This document shows, piece by piece, positions 17,523 to 26,043 of a stretch of DNA of 62,980 nucleotides. Where the stretch lies: the NCBI GenBank assembly GCA_031292255.1, contig JARLHN010000019.1:1-62980 (forward strand), in the 5' to 3' direction. A program made the translations under genes and the position numbers. The notes beneath the pieces were generated by a model. The model was not told the origin of the DNA. It did not search any database and was given only the letters and a program-made list of their open reading frames with translations. This DNA comes from Oryzomonas sp. (GTDB taxonomy: Bacteria; Desulfobacterota; Desulfuromonadia; Geobacterales; Pseudopelobacteraceae). Position 1 is the stretch's first letter, and each line of letters begins with the position of its first letter.

Positions 17523-17794
17523 GAACCACGGAGAATACGACGAAACATTTCATGGTGTTGATCGGATGGCTCCTTGCGCGTAGCCCATGGGTTCAGTTGC
17601 CAAATGCACGTTACGTGGGTGTAGGCAGTGTAAACCTGTTCCCTGCTCGACCCCATTAAGAGAGTCTTCGTCACTACTGACCAAAAGCCATTGTTGGGTG
17701 AGTTGAAAAATTAATGAGACAGTGAGTGGTAAGATAGTTTGAACGCTGCTTTGCACTTGGTCGCACGAATGTTGGGGTTGGCCCAAGATCCGAA
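17523..17794. other. Intergenic region without a recognised gene
   Basis: Between the flavoprotein gene and the aldo-keto reductase terminator. Short frames occur on both strands, but none has a ribosome site and motif. It may hold a decayed insertion sequence, but I cannot identify ends. Confidence 0.4.
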
Positions 17795-17830
17795 AACGGC
17801 CCGACCAGTTAAGCGACTGGCCGGGCCGTT
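17795..17830 (-). terminator. Terminator of the aldo-keto reductase transcript
   Basis: AACGGCCCG and CCAGT pair with ACTGG and CGGGCCGTT across one mismatch, with a 6-nt loop. On the minus strand the hairpin is followed by TTTT. It lies 26 bp after the stop at 17856. Confidence 0.75.
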
Positions 17831-17855
17831 ATTGTTTGATGGGAGCGTTTTTGGC

Positions 17856-18806
17856 TTAAACCACGCGGATGAAAAACTCCGGGCATCCGGAACCGCAGTA
17901 GCCGCACAGCACGCAGGCCGCCTCGTCCACGACCGCTTTCCCGTCCACCAGCGACAGCGCCCTACTGCCGCAGATCTCGATGCATTTGCCGCATCCCTTG
18001 CAGAACCGATCCATGATCATCAGCCGGCGCCGCCGGCTTTCCAGCTCTTTCCAGACCGCGTCATCCATCACCTCGTGCTCGAAGAAGGCGATATTGGCGT
18101 CGATCTCCCGTTCGGAAAGCATGCCGACGGCAACCCCGTGGATGCCCGTGAGCCCGGCCACGAAGGCCAGACTCTGGCGCGCCTCGGATATAAGGTTGCC
18201 GCCCGCCAGGGCTTTCATTGCATAGACCCCCTGGCCGGAACAGGCGCAGGCGGCGATGGCCACGGCCATCTCCGCGGCAGTGCCGTCCAGGATGCCCATG
18301 CCGTTTTTGTTGATCAGCGGATGGACTACCTCGATTTCGGGGTGGGAAGCGGTTTTGCGGAAGGCCTCGATGTAATGTGAGGAGAACCCCACATGGGCGA
18401 CCTTACCTTCCTGTTTCATCGTGAGGAGCGCTTCCAGCACCGCTGCCCGTTCCGTAAACGGGTCGGCGACCCGCGTGCCGTGGATATGCACGATATCGAG
18501 CTGTTCCCGGCCCAGTTCCCGCAGGGCCTGTTCCACATGCTCACGGGCACCTGCCGCGTCGGCGGCATGGGTCTTTGTCGCGATGGTTACTTCACCCCGC
18601 CACCCCTTCAGCCCTTCCCGGACATGGGGATAGGTCCCGTACAGAGCCGCCGTATCGAGCATGGTAATTCCCTGCTCAAGGGCGTGGCGGATGAGCCTGC
18701 CCCCCTCCCGGGGAGCGATGCCGGCCTGGAGAGGGCCAAGGGGGAGGGTGCCGTAGATGAGCGGAAAGATGCCGATGCCGGTAGAGCCGAGTTGAACCCG
18801 CTTCAC
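17856..18806 (-). CDS. Aldo/keto reductase with C-terminal 2x[4Fe-4S] ferredoxin domain
   Basis: 316 residues from GTG 18806. The TIM-barrel part has DTAALYG (Asp and Tyr of the catalytic tetrad), KT in IATKTHA and HIHGTR. The C-terminal 55 residues carry CKGCGKCIEIC and CVLCGYCGSGCP, two cysteine clusters for [4Fe-4S]. This fused family is common in strict anaerobes; the electron carrier is probably ferredoxin-like, and the substrate is unknown. The start overlaps the ihfA stop by four bases, so it is coupled to ihfA. Confidence 0.88.
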   Translation of the reverse strand: MKRVQLGSTGIGIFPLIYGTLPLGPLQAGIAPREGGRLIRHALEQGITMLDTAALYGTYPHVREGLKGWRGEVTIATKTHAADAAGAREHVEQALRELGREQLDIVHIHGTRVADPFTERAAVLEALLTMKQEGKVAHVGFSSHYIEAFRKTASHPEIEVVHPLINKNGMGILDGTAAEMAVAIAACACSGQGVYAMKALAGGNLISEARQSLAFVAGLTGIHGVAVGMLSEREIDANIAFFEHEVMDDAVWKELESRRRRLMIMDRFCKGCGKCIEICGSRALSLVDGKAVVDEAACVLCGYCGSGCPEFFIRVV

Positions 18807-19099
18807 GCCGACTCCGGCTCCGTATCGCCGTTGATGGCTGCCCTCAGCAGGTTGCTCGGCTTGAAGGTGAGCACCCGCCTGGGATCGAGAATGATCGATT
18901 CTCCGGTCTGCGGGTTCCGGCCGCGGCGGGCATTCTTCTGTTTGACCTCGAACTTGCCGAAGCCCGAAATCTTTACTTCCTGGCCGGTTTCCAGGGTCGC
19001 CTTGACGATACTGAAAACCGATTCAACCAGGTCGTAGGACTCTTTTTTGGCGAATCCGCACGTTCTGGATACATTCTCCACGATGTCTGCTTTGGTCAT
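18803..19099 (-). CDS. ihfA: Integration host factor alpha-type DNA-bending protein (HU/IHF family)
   Basis: 98 residues with the IHF/HU fold: MTKADIVENV, the dimer core, and the DNA-intercalating arm region GRNPQTGESIILDPRRVLTFKPS, where the NPQTG proline is conserved. The IHF-alpha-like features ISGFGKFEVKQKNARRGRNPQTGE fit IhfA better than HU. It works as a heterodimer with IhfB (not seen here) in chromosome architecture and sigma-54 promoter activation. The aldo-keto reductase is translated from the same message. Confidence 0.88.
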   Translation of the reverse strand: MTKADIVENVSRTCGFAKKESYDLVESVFSIVKATLETGQEVKISGFGKFEVKQKNARRGRNPQTGESIILDPRRVLTFKPSNLLRAAINGDTEPESA

Positions 19100-19338
19100 A
19101 TTTGCCTCTCATCAGGGTAATCTTTCAGAAACATACACTAAATGCCTCACTTATCGCAAGCCCGGAGAGAGATTTTTTACAAATCAGGCAAACTTGACAT
19201 CCGGCTACCAGGTCATCTCCACTGCCTGGCGCTTGACGGGGAGATGGAACGTGAAAGAGAAATGAGCGGCGGTGTCAAAATAATGTTCTCCCCGCCAGGT
19301 CGCCCCGTTGCGCAACGGATAACTTTTGGTATCATTTA
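19100..19338. other. Upstream region of ihfA; no gene seen
   Basis: No convincing ORF. A small palindrome CCGTTG-CG-CAACGG lies at 19305-19318. The region should contain the ihfA promoter, but I could not single out a box pair. Confidence 0.4.
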
Positions 19339-19498
19339 GTGTCACGTGCGGTTAGTTCGTGTTCGTAATTCCGGCTTTTTTGACTGCTGCCGTCGTTGCG
19401 TCACCTTGATGTAGACACTGCTGCACCTACGTCGCCGTGCCTTCGCACCAGCCAAAACAGCAAAGGAATTACTGCCCACGACTAACCGCACGGGACAC
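19339..19498. repeat. 160-bp element with terminal inverted repeats, family A, copy 1
   Basis: Left end GTGTCACGTGCGGTTAGTTCG (19339-19359) is the near-complement of the right end, which reads GTGTCCCGTGCGGTTAGTCG on the other strand (right limit 19498). The copy at 27574-27733 has the same length, ends and interior, including GTAATTCCGGC, GCCGTCGTTGCG, TGATGTAGAC and AGCCAAAA. No ORF: a MITE-like nonautonomous element. Confidence 0.8.
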
Positions 19499-19587
19499 AA
19501 GCGCCGGCGCTCACCGGTGCTCCGAAATAGTGCCGCCACTTTATGGGCATGGACGGTAGTCAGCACAACTCGAAAGGAGAATACCTT

Positions 19588-20067
19588 ATGGACAGACGTA
19601 CCTTTCTAAAGGCAACGGCCATCGGTTCGATTGCGACCGGCATCGGTTCCACCCTGGCGGCGGCGGAGCGTTATTTTCCGGCCAAGGTGGACCCGTCGCT
19701 CTTTGAGGGGATCAACCGGGCAAAGGACCCGGCCAAGAAGACTCCTCTGGAAAAAACCCATGCCCCGGTTATTTCGGCGCCTGCCTCGATAAAGGCAGGT
19801 GAGCCGTTTACCGTTGAGGTCTCGGTCGGAGAAAGCCTGCATCCCATGGGGCCCACCCACTGGATCGAGTACATCGCGCTTGCCATCGGCAATGAACCGG
19901 CCGGTCGGATAGAACTTCAGCCCAGGGGGTTCCTGAAGCCCAAGGTCACGTTCGATGTGGTCATCCCCAAGGATGCGGCCCCGGCCGGCAAGGTCACCCT
20001 GGTTGCATCTCAGCATTGCAATCTGCACGGCACCTGGGAGTCAAGCCTGAATATCGCGGTTGCCTGA
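19588..20067 (+). CDS. Tat-exported class II superoxide reductase (neelaredoxin-like)
   Basis: 159 residues from ATG 19588, with AAAGGAG (19573-19579) upstream. The N-terminus MDRRTFLKATAIGS is a twin-arginine signal, so the folded iron protein is exported. The neelaredoxin core shows EKTHAP (lid Glu/Lys and first His), HPMGPTHWIEYI (two His) and SQHCNLHGTW (Cys and His), i.e. four His and one Cys for the catalytic iron. It reduces superoxide to peroxide. The next gene encodes a small c-type cytochrome that could donate electrons in the periplasm. Confidence 0.88.
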   Translation: MDRRTFLKATAIGSIATGIGSTLAAAERYFPAKVDPSLFEGINRAKDPAKKTPLEKTHAPVISAPASIKAGEPFTVEVSVGESLHPMGPTHWIEYIALAIGNEPAGRIELQPRGFLKPKVTFDVVIPKDAAPAGKVTLVASQHCNLHGTWESSLNIAVA

Positions 20068-20177
20068 TTAGGGATTGTTCCGGCGGTAAAGCACGTCGAA
20101 CGTCAGGGGCTGCGCTTCGCCCCTGACGTTGCAGGGCCTTGTCCGCCGGGGTTGCACACGATACGAGGGATCGTCAG

Positions 20178-20519
20178 ATGAAAAAATACATGGGAACGTT
20201 TGTTATGGCGCTCACGATGATGGGAGCGCCCTTGCTGCCGTCATTATCCGCCCATTGCTCGGAGGTAGCCCTTGAAAAGGGCAAAACGGCATTTCTGCAT
20301 AACTGCATTGCCTGCCATGCCGATGGCGGCAATGAGGTCAATCCGGAAAAGACATTCTCCAAAGCGGACCTGCAACGCAACAACATCAACACTCCCGCAG
20401 ATATCGTCAGGATCATGAGAAACCCCGGCCCCGGCATGCTGAAGTTCGACGCTGCCACGCTTCCGGATGAGGATGCCCACGCCATAGCGGTCTATATCCT
20501 GGCGACCTTTAACCAGTAG
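20178..20519 (+). CDS. Periplasmic monoheme cytochrome c
   Basis: 113 residues from ATG 20178 (GAGG 9 nt upstream). A signal peptide ends near SAHC/S; mature protein carries one CIACH motif and a distal Met candidate in GPGMLKFD, typical of class I (c6/c553-like) His-Met cytochromes. ADGGNEVNPEKTF after the heme fits the c6 group. It lies 110 bp after the superoxide reductase gene, a possible redox partner. Confidence 0.88.
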   Translation: MKKYMGTFVMALTMMGAPLLPSLSAHCSEVALEKGKTAFLHNCIACHADGGNEVNPEKTFSKADLQRNNINTPADIVRIMRNPGPGMLKFDAATLPDEDAHAIAVYILATFNQ

Positions 20520-20565
20520 TCGCGAACCCTCCGGCTACGTTACGGTTCATCCTCAAAACGGCAGT

Positions 20566-20701
20566 TCTGCCACAAGACGCAGAGACACGGACGGCAACAC
20601 AGGGTTTATTCAAATATTCTCAACTCCTTGAATGGTGGATGGAAATTAGACCAAAATATTGTATAACCCTTCGAAATGCTTATCCCTGCGTCTCTGTAGC
20701 C
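20566..20701. repeat. GAGACACGG/GTCTCTGT-type inverted repeat region
   Basis: Left arm contains GACGCAGAGACACGG (about 20575-20589) and the right arm contains CCCTGCGTCTCTGTAGCC (about 20684-20701). Related sequence occurs at 46004-46087 and about 56131-56160. Such sequences are common intergenic repeats in many bacteria. Confidence 0.5.
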
Positions 20702-20720
20702 AAAGCTTTTTCTCGGTTCA

Positions 20721-21818
20721 TCAACGATGGCCTCTGCCGCCGGAAGATCCGCCTCCATGGAATCCCGTACTCATCATCCCGCCCCCCCTGTAAGATCCAC
20801 CCGATATGCCGCTGTGCGCCATTGCTCTGCCGCCGCCCCAGCCGCTTCGATAGACGCTTCTCTGCTCACTGGCAGCCGTGTGGGGAGCCGCTGCCGAAGG
20901 TGCATTGAACGCCCCTCTCCCCCTGCCCCCATAGGGCGCACCGTGCATTCCACCCCCGCGGAAAGCCGGGACGCTGAACCTGCCGGGCGCCAGTCGCGAG
21001 GCGCTGACCGCCACGCCACCCCTCCTGCTGCCTCTTGATACCCCGGCAGGCGGCAGCCAGCTCCTCCCTGTTCCGCTGGTTGTCATCGCCGGTCTGCCCT
21101 GAAATCTCGCCACCGGATCAATACGCGCATAGCGATGCCCCCCGATGCCGTGGAAGTGGTTCGAGACGAATACGCCCCGGCCACCCATGAACACGGGCCG
21201 GTGGAAGTCATTCAGGATAAAGTAGCCGGGGAACCAGAAGTCGTAACACCAGAATGGGTACGGCACCCATGCGTACAGGTAGGAGTAGTCGGGAGGCGGG
21301 GAATAATAGGTAACCACCGGCGGACCTTCAGTGTAGTAATAGTCGTCGATGGCCGCCTCGCCGGGGGCGCTCGCGCTGCCCGCGTATGCGCCACTGCCTC
21401 CGCCCGCGGAAGAAGCCGTGGCCGACAGTCCTGCCTGCGCCATGACGTTGTTGAACCGCTCTAAAGCGCTCTCCTCGCTCAGCCTGATCTTCCCCACATC
21501 CGCGGCCGCACGCACCGCATTATATACCTCTCCCGAGATGTCCGGCGTAACGGGATAATCGGCGATCCAGCCGTTTCTTGGGCTGATGCCGGTTTCTGCC
21601 AGGCGGCTCTCCGCTTCAGTCTCGTTTCCAGCCGTTCCTATGCCTAACGCGGCCTCCAGTTGGACGGCAAAATCACCTTCACGCACCAGCACTCCCCCTA
21701 TGGGTGGCGGGCTGCTCGCGCCTGCCGCCTGGTTCGGGTCCCCGCGGCTCGCTGCCGGCAATAGCGTGATTGCGCCTGCGAAGACCGCGATCATCATTCC
21801 CAAGACCAGCCGTTTCAT
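20721..21818 (-). CDS. Exported Gly/Ser/Tyr-rich protein of unknown function
   Basis: 365 residues from ATG 21818 (GAGGAA 9 nt upstream). A signal peptide precedes a helical region (about 45-130), then a Tyr/Pro/Trp-rich central block (YYTEGPPVVTYYSPPP, WVPYPFWCYDFWFPGYFI) and a low-complexity Gly/Ser/Arg tail (HGGGSSGGRGHR at the end). The YxSPPPDYSYLYAWVPYPFWCYDFWFPGYF region is reminiscent of DUF3300-like or YXWGxxW-type surface proteins, but I do not recognise the family with confidence. Secreted or outer-surface location is likely. Confidence 0.7.
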   Translation of the reverse strand: MKRLVLGMMIAVFAGAITLLPAASRGDPNQAAGASSPPPIGGVLVREGDFAVQLEAALGIGTAGNETEAESRLAETGISPRNGWIADYPVTPDISGEVYNAVRAAADVGKIRLSEESALERFNNVMAQAGLSATASSAGGGSGAYAGSASAPGEAAIDDYYYTEGPPVVTYYSPPPDYSYLYAWVPYPFWCYDFWFPGYFILNDFHRPVFMGGRGVFVSNHFHGIGGHRYARIDPVARFQGRPAMTTSGTGRSWLPPAGVSRGSRRGGVAVSASRLAPGRFSVPAFRGGGMHGAPYGGRGRGAFNAPSAAAPHTAASEQRSVYRSGWGGGRAMAHSGISGGSYRGGGMMSTGFHGGGSSGGRGHR

Positions 21819-22094
21819 AGAGACCACTTCCTCTCCTCATGCCGGGCCTCCCACGAACCCTCTGCATCCCCAGAGGTGGCCCCGTGTCTGCTACTGACTA
21901 AATTATAAACCTTTCCCGTGATAGTGGTGCGTAAAGATTTACGTACAGACTTCGGAGGGATGGGACCGGCCGGCGGCTTCATCGTACCTTGACAACCTCT
22001 GCCCCCGGTTGTTTACTTATCGTAAGGTCATAAAGTGACAGTCATTATCCGGGACACCTCACCACGGATAGAGACGCCGAAGGGAGGAGCCGTC

Positions 22095-23180
22095 ATGTCG
22101 GTCTTACCTGTCTATATTCCGCCGGATTTCAGCCGGCCCGATTTGGCCTCTGCGCCGGCGGTTCGCGTCGAACCCGCTCCAGCCGACGGGGTGCTTCCCA
22201 GGGGTTTCCACGCCACCTCCAACCTGCCCGAGTACCTCCATCTGGGGGGCGGTGATTGGCTGCTCGCACGGGAAAGCCGTATGGACGCCGTTATGGTTCT
22301 GCGGGGCAGGGAGGTGGAAGTCATCGAGCCCAGGCAGGTGAAGCTGGGCGACCCGGTGGTGATCGGCAGGAGCGATGACGGCGAAGAGGGGATCTACGTG
22401 CATTCCTCCGGCTTTCCATGCCCAACGGCCGCTGCCGGCAAGTTCGTCTTCCGTTCCCGCGGCACCAGGGAGACACCCTTTTCCCGCTCCTACGACGAAC
22501 TCTACGCGGTGCTGCGGCATGATCGCGAGCAGGGTTACATCGTGTGGGTGCTCGGCCCGGCGATCGCCTTTGACAAGGACAGCCGCGACGCGATGCAGTT
22601 TGTGGTGGAGCACGGCTACTGCCATGCCCTGCTGGCGGGCAACGCCCTCGCCACCCACGACCTGGAGGCGGCCCGTTTCCGCACCGGCCTCGGGCAGGAC
22701 ATCTATACCCAGGCATTGCAGCCTCACGGCCACTACAATCACCTGGACATCATCAACGAGGTGCGCCTGCGCGGTTCGATCCCCCGGGCCATCCGGGAGT
22801 TGGGGCTGTCCGACGGCATCATCCCCGCGTGCGAGCGGCAGGGGGTCCCCTATGTGCTGGCCGGCTCCATCCGTGATGACGGACCGCTGCCCGGCGTCAT
22901 CTCAGATGCCTGTCGTGCCCAGGATGCCATGCGCGTCCACGCTCGCCGGGCAACCACGGTGATCGCCCTGGCGACCCAGCTCCATACCATCGCCTTCGGC
23001 AACATGACCCCCGGTTATCACGTCACACCAGAGGGAGCGGTGCGACCGGTATTCTTCTACGTGGTTGACATGACGGAGTTCAGCACCGACAAGCTGGCCA
23101 ACCGCGGGTCGGTGCAGGCGGTAGCCATCCTGACCAATGCCCAGGATTTCATGGTCAACCTGTGGCACAACCTGAAGTGA
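22095..23180 (+). CDS. Archaeal-type ornithine cyclodeaminase / LOR-SDH conserved-region protein
   Basis: 361 residues from ATG 22095, with GGGAGGAG (22083-22090) upstream; an upstream GTG (22035) lacks a ribosome site. The sequence fits the TIGR00300-type family that forms the C-terminal part of bifunctional LOR/SDH proteins and of arginine dihydrolase-type ArgZ/AgrE, whose stand-alone members convert ornithine to proline and ammonia. Seen motifs include LPEYLHLG, ALLAGNALATHD, QPHGHYNHLDIINEVR and GSIRDDGPLPGV. The adjacent arginase supplies ornithine, so the pair makes an arginine-to-proline route. Confidence 0.8.
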   Translation: MSVLPVYIPPDFSRPDLASAPAVRVEPAPADGVLPRGFHATSNLPEYLHLGGGDWLLARESRMDAVMVLRGREVEVIEPRQVKLGDPVVIGRSDDGEEGIYVHSSGFPCPTAAAGKFVFRSRGTRETPFSRSYDELYAVLRHDREQGYIVWVLGPAIAFDKDSRDAMQFVVEHGYCHALLAGNALATHDLEAARFRTGLGQDIYTQALQPHGHYNHLDIINEVRLRGSIPRAIRELGLSDGIIPACERQGVPYVLAGSIRDDGPLPGVISDACRAQDAMRVHARRATTVIALATQLHTIAFGNMTPGYHVTPEGAVRPVFFYVVDMTEFSTDKLANRGSVQAVAILTNAQDFMVNLWHNLK

Positions 23181-23212
23181 TGAGGGTTGACAACGATAGG
23201 GGAGAAGACGCA

Positions 23213-24103
23213 ATGAGCACGACCATTCAGATCATCGGGGTCCCGATCGACCTGGGCCAGACCCATCGCGGGGTTGACATGGGGCCGGGCGCCCTGCGCT
23301 ATGCCGGGCTGGCCTCCGGCCTGGCGGTGCTGGGGCATCATATCCGCGACACCGGCAATATCGCCGTCCCGATTCGGGAAACCCTGTCCGAGGAGCGGCA
23401 CCATCACTACCTCCCCGCAATCCGCCGGACATGCCAGGCCGTCTATGAAGCAGGGCGCAGGGCTGTGGAAGAGGGGGCTGTCCCTCTGTTCATCGGCGGA
23501 GACCATTCGCTCGCCATCGGTTCCATCGGCGGTGTCACCCATAACACGCCTGCGGGGCTGATTTGGATCGATGCGCATGCTGATTTCAACACCCCCGCCA
23601 CGACCCTGACCGGAAATATCCACGGCATGACCCTGGCCGTGCTGCTGGGCGAGGGGTATCCCGAACTGGTCGATGTTGGGCGCACCGGCCCAAAGCTGGG
23701 GCCGGGCGACGTGGTCGTGATCGGCATCCGCGACCTTGACTCGGGGGAGCGGACGCGCCTGGGGGAGAGTGGCATTGCGGTCTATACCATGCGCGACATC
23801 GACGAACGGGGGATGGGCGCCGTTACCCGCGAAGCCCTGGAGCGCCTTGAACACCGGGAGCGGTTGCATGTCAGCCTCGATATGGACTGCCTCGACCCCC
23901 TGGTCGGCCCCGGCGTCGGCACACCCTCGCCGGGCGGCCTCAGCTACCGCGAGGCCCAGTTGCTGATGGAGATCCTTGCCGACTCGGACCGGGTGCGCTC
24001 CCTGGATATGGTGGAGATCAACCCGATCCTCGACCAGCGCAACCAGACCGCCGCCATAGCGGTCGAACTGGCCTCATCGTTGTTCGGCAAGCGGATACTC
24101 TGA
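23213..24103 (+). CDS. rocF: Arginase
   Basis: 296 residues from ATG 23213 (GGGGAGAAG upstream), 32 bp after the ornithine cyclodeaminase-like gene. The ureohydrolase manganese ligands are all visible: GGDHS, DAHADFN and SLDMDCLDP, with [11 protein letters not shown] near the C-terminus. [11 protein letters not shown] and [14 protein letters not shown] are characteristic of arginase rather than agmatinase. Reaction: arginine + water to ornithine + urea. No urease is seen in this window. Confidence 0.93.
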   Translation: MSTTIQIIGVPIDLGQTHRGVDMGPGALRYAGLASGLAVLGHHIRDTGNIAVPIRETLSEERHHHYLPAIRRTCQAVYEAGRRAVEEGAVPLFIGGDHSLAIGSIGGVTHNTPAGLIWIDAHADFNTPATTLTGNIHGMTLAVLLGEGYPELVDVGRTGPKLGPGDVVVIGIRDLDSGERTRLGESGIAVYTMRDIDERGMGAVTREALERLEHRERLHVSLDMDCLDPLVGPGVGTPSPGGLSYREAQLLMEILADSDRVRSLDMVEINPILDQRNQTAAIAVELASSLFGKRIL

Positions 24104-24117
24104 TCGAAAACAGGCGG

Positions 24118-24415
24118 CGTCCCACCTGCCGCTTCCACCGTGCCCTGCTGCTGGCGGGCTGGATCGCCGGCATGGTTGCAGGTACGGCCATGGTGGCCGC
24201 TTCCGGCTTCAAATCCTCGATCTATACGATACATGTCGATCTCCGCCTGTGCCGGTGTGTTTGCCCTGGCGCTCAACCTGCTGGTTTCGATCGCCCTGAC
24301 CCCGATGTGCGACGCTTTCGGCATAAAACGCCTGGATGACACGACCAAGCCGGAGGAGTACGACGAGGAGGCGGTGGAGTTGCTCACAATGAATTCAGGG
24401 GGGCCTGCACGCTGA
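24118..24415 (+). pseudogene. Frameshifted C-terminal remnant of a sodium:solute symporter
   Basis: Frame 1 from about 24139 reads [30 protein letters not shown], then the match continues in the next frame from about 24230 as [38 protein letters not shown] up to TGA 24413-24415. Both parts look like the last helices and tail of an SSS-family (ActP/MctC-like) permease. No upstream part is present, so this is a decayed fragment with a frameshift. It directly follows arginase. Confidence 0.6.
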
Positions 24416-24485
24416 AGCCCGCTGCCATGCCCGGTGCCTCATCGGCACGGTTGACGCCGCCGGCTGGTTATGCTTTAATCGTACT

Positions 24486-24974
24486 GTGGAAACAGACGCC
24501 TATATTGCCCTTGGCTCAAACAGGGGAGACCGGGAGTTAAACCTGTTGCGGGCGGTGGCTGAGATCGGCAAGATGCACGGCTGCCGGGTGACGGGTGTGT
24601 CTGCGTTCTACGAAACGTCCCCGGTCGGGGTCATTGACCAGCCTTCTTTCTACAATGGTGTACTCAGGCTTGCTACCGAACTTCCCCCACGCGAACTGCT
24701 GGAACGGCTGCTGCACATTGAATTGGAGGTCTTTGGCCGAATACGGACCGTTCGATGGGGGCCGCGGTCCATTGATCTCGACCTGTTGCTCTACGGCTCA
24801 ATGATCGTCGAGGAGGAGGGGCTGATCGTTCCGCACCCGCGCATGGCAGAGCGGCGTTTCGTGTTGCAACCGCTCTGTGATCTGGCTCCCGGCCTGGCGC
24901 ATCCGGTCCTGGGGCAAACCGTTGCGGAGTTGCTGAAAACGCTGCGATCCGATGAGAGTGTGGTAAAAGTATAA
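24486..24974 (+). CDS. folK: 2-amino-4-hydroxy-6-hydroxymethyldihydropteridine pyrophosphokinase (HPPK)
   Basis: 162 residues from GTG 24486. The HPPK signature is present: IALGSNRGDRELNL at the start, SAFYETSPVG, QPSFYNGVL, and RWGPRSIDLDLLLYG with the two magnesium-binding Asp, then VPHPRMAERRFVLQPL. It transfers pyrophosphate from ATP to the pterin in folate synthesis. No folP or folB is adjacent. Confidence 0.94.
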   Translation: METDAYIALGSNRGDRELNLLRAVAEIGKMHGCRVTGVSAFYETSPVGVIDQPSFYNGVLRLATELPPRELLERLLHIELEVFGRIRTVRWGPRSIDLDLLLYGSMIVEEEGLIVPHPRMAERRFVLQPLCDLAPGLAHPVLGQTVAELLKTLRSDESVVKV

Positions 24975-24989
24975 ACGGGGGAAAGTAAC

Positions 24990-25247
24990 GTGATCAGGTT
25001 ATTGATCTGGGGACTTCTGATCTATATTGGCTACCGCGTCGTCATGTCGCTTGCAACCGGGAAAAAACCGGAAGTCAAGACATCGGAACAACGGGAAGCC
25101 GCTACGACGTATCGCGATCCGGTTTGCGGCGTCTATGTTTCCGAGGAAGACGCCGTGGTGGGCCGGCTCGAGGGCGAGCGCCACTATTTCTGCTCCATGG
25201 ACTGCCTGGAAAAGTTCCGCGAACAGCTTGACCATAAACCATCATAA
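24990..25247 (+). CDS. Membrane-anchored YHS/TRASH-type metal-binding protein
   Basis: 85 residues from GTG 24990 with GGGGGAAAG upstream, 15 bp after folK. An N-terminal helix (LLIWGLLIYIGYRVVMSL) anchors a YHS-like domain: YRDPVCGVYV, then HYFCSMDCLEKFRE. The Cys residues (C..F C..DC) suggest binding of a soft metal such as copper or zinc. It overlaps no neighbour but is closely packed with folK and the aldolase gene. Confidence 0.82.
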   Translation: MIRLLIWGLLIYIGYRVVMSLATGKKPEVKTSEQREAATTYRDPVCGVYVSEEDAVVGRLEGERHYFCSMDCLEKFREQLDHKPS

Positions 25248-25259
25248 ACGGAGGAACAC

Positions 25260-25904
25260 ATGAAGTTTTTCATCGACACCGCGGACGTCAACGAGATCCG
25301 CGCGGCCCACGACCTGGGGCTGGTGGACGGCGTCACCACCAACCCTTCGCTGATCGCTAAATCGGGACGTAAGTTCAAGGATGTCATCAAGGAGATCGTC
25401 TCCATCGTGGACGGCCCCATCTCGGCCGAGGTCATCTCGCTTGACGCCCCCGGCATGATCAAGGAAGCCAAGGAACTGGTCAAGATCCACAAGAACATCG
25501 TGGTCAAGGTGCCCATGACGCCGGAAGGGCTCAAGGCCACAAAGGCCCTGTCGGAAAAAGGGGTCAAGATCAATGTGACCCTGATCTTCACCCCCATGCA
25601 GGCGCTCTTGGCCGCCAAGGCAGGCGCCAGCTATGTCTCTCCCTTTGTCGGCCGGCTGGACGACATCTCCCAGGACGGCATGGGGATCATCGAAGAGATC
25701 CGCACCATCTTCGACAACTACGGCATTACCGCCGAGATCATCGTGGCCAGCGTACGCAACCCGATCCACGTCCTCAACTCCGCCCTGATCGGCGCCGACA
25801 TCGCCACGATCCCCTATTCGGTCATCATGCAGCTTGCCAAACACCCCCTGACCGACGCCGGCATCAAGAAATTTCTTGAGGACTGGGAAAACGTGCCCAA
25901 GTAA
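25260..25904 (+). CDS. TalC/MipB-type transaldolase or fructose-6-phosphate aldolase
   Basis: 214 residues; GGAGG lies just before ATG 25260. The short transaldolase subfamily is shown by [33 protein letters not shown] with the Schiff-base Lys, and [10 protein letters not shown]. Enzymes of this size act either as transaldolase or as fructose-6-phosphate aldolase; sequence alone does not decide, though transaldolase is usual in this bacterial group. Pentose phosphate interconversion in the cytoplasm is the likely role. Confidence 0.92.
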   Translation: MKFFIDTADVNEIRAAHDLGLVDGVTTNPSLIAKSGRKFKDVIKEIVSIVDGPISAEVISLDAPGMIKEAKELVKIHKNIVVKVPMTPEGLKATKALSEKGVKINVTLIFTPMQALLAAKAGASYVSPFVGRLDDISQDGMGIIEEIRTIFDNYGITAEIIVASVRNPIHVLNSALIGADIATIPYSVIMQLAKHPLTDAGIKKFLEDWENVPK

Positions 25905-26043
25905 AAGAAGCCCATCGCGGTCACAGCGGTACGGGGACACTAAGTGAACCGGGAATATGGTTTGGACACCGGTTTTTCTCCGTGGCTCCGTGGCCCCTGT
26001 GACCCTGTGGCAGCTTGCCAGCTTGATATTCTCCGGAGTCCCC

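Noticed and set aside
17739-18380. Long plus-strand open frame over the aldo-keto reductase
   Set aside because: It is antisense to a well-conserved gene and has no motif or ribosome site.
22035-22094. Upstream GTG start for the ornithine cyclodeaminase-like gene
   Set aside because: No ribosome site; GGGAGGAG sits before ATG 22095 instead.
24443-24457. Sigma-54-like match CGGCACGGTTGACGC before folK
   Set aside because: Three mismatches at conserved positions in GC-rich DNA; folK is normally not RpoN-controlled.
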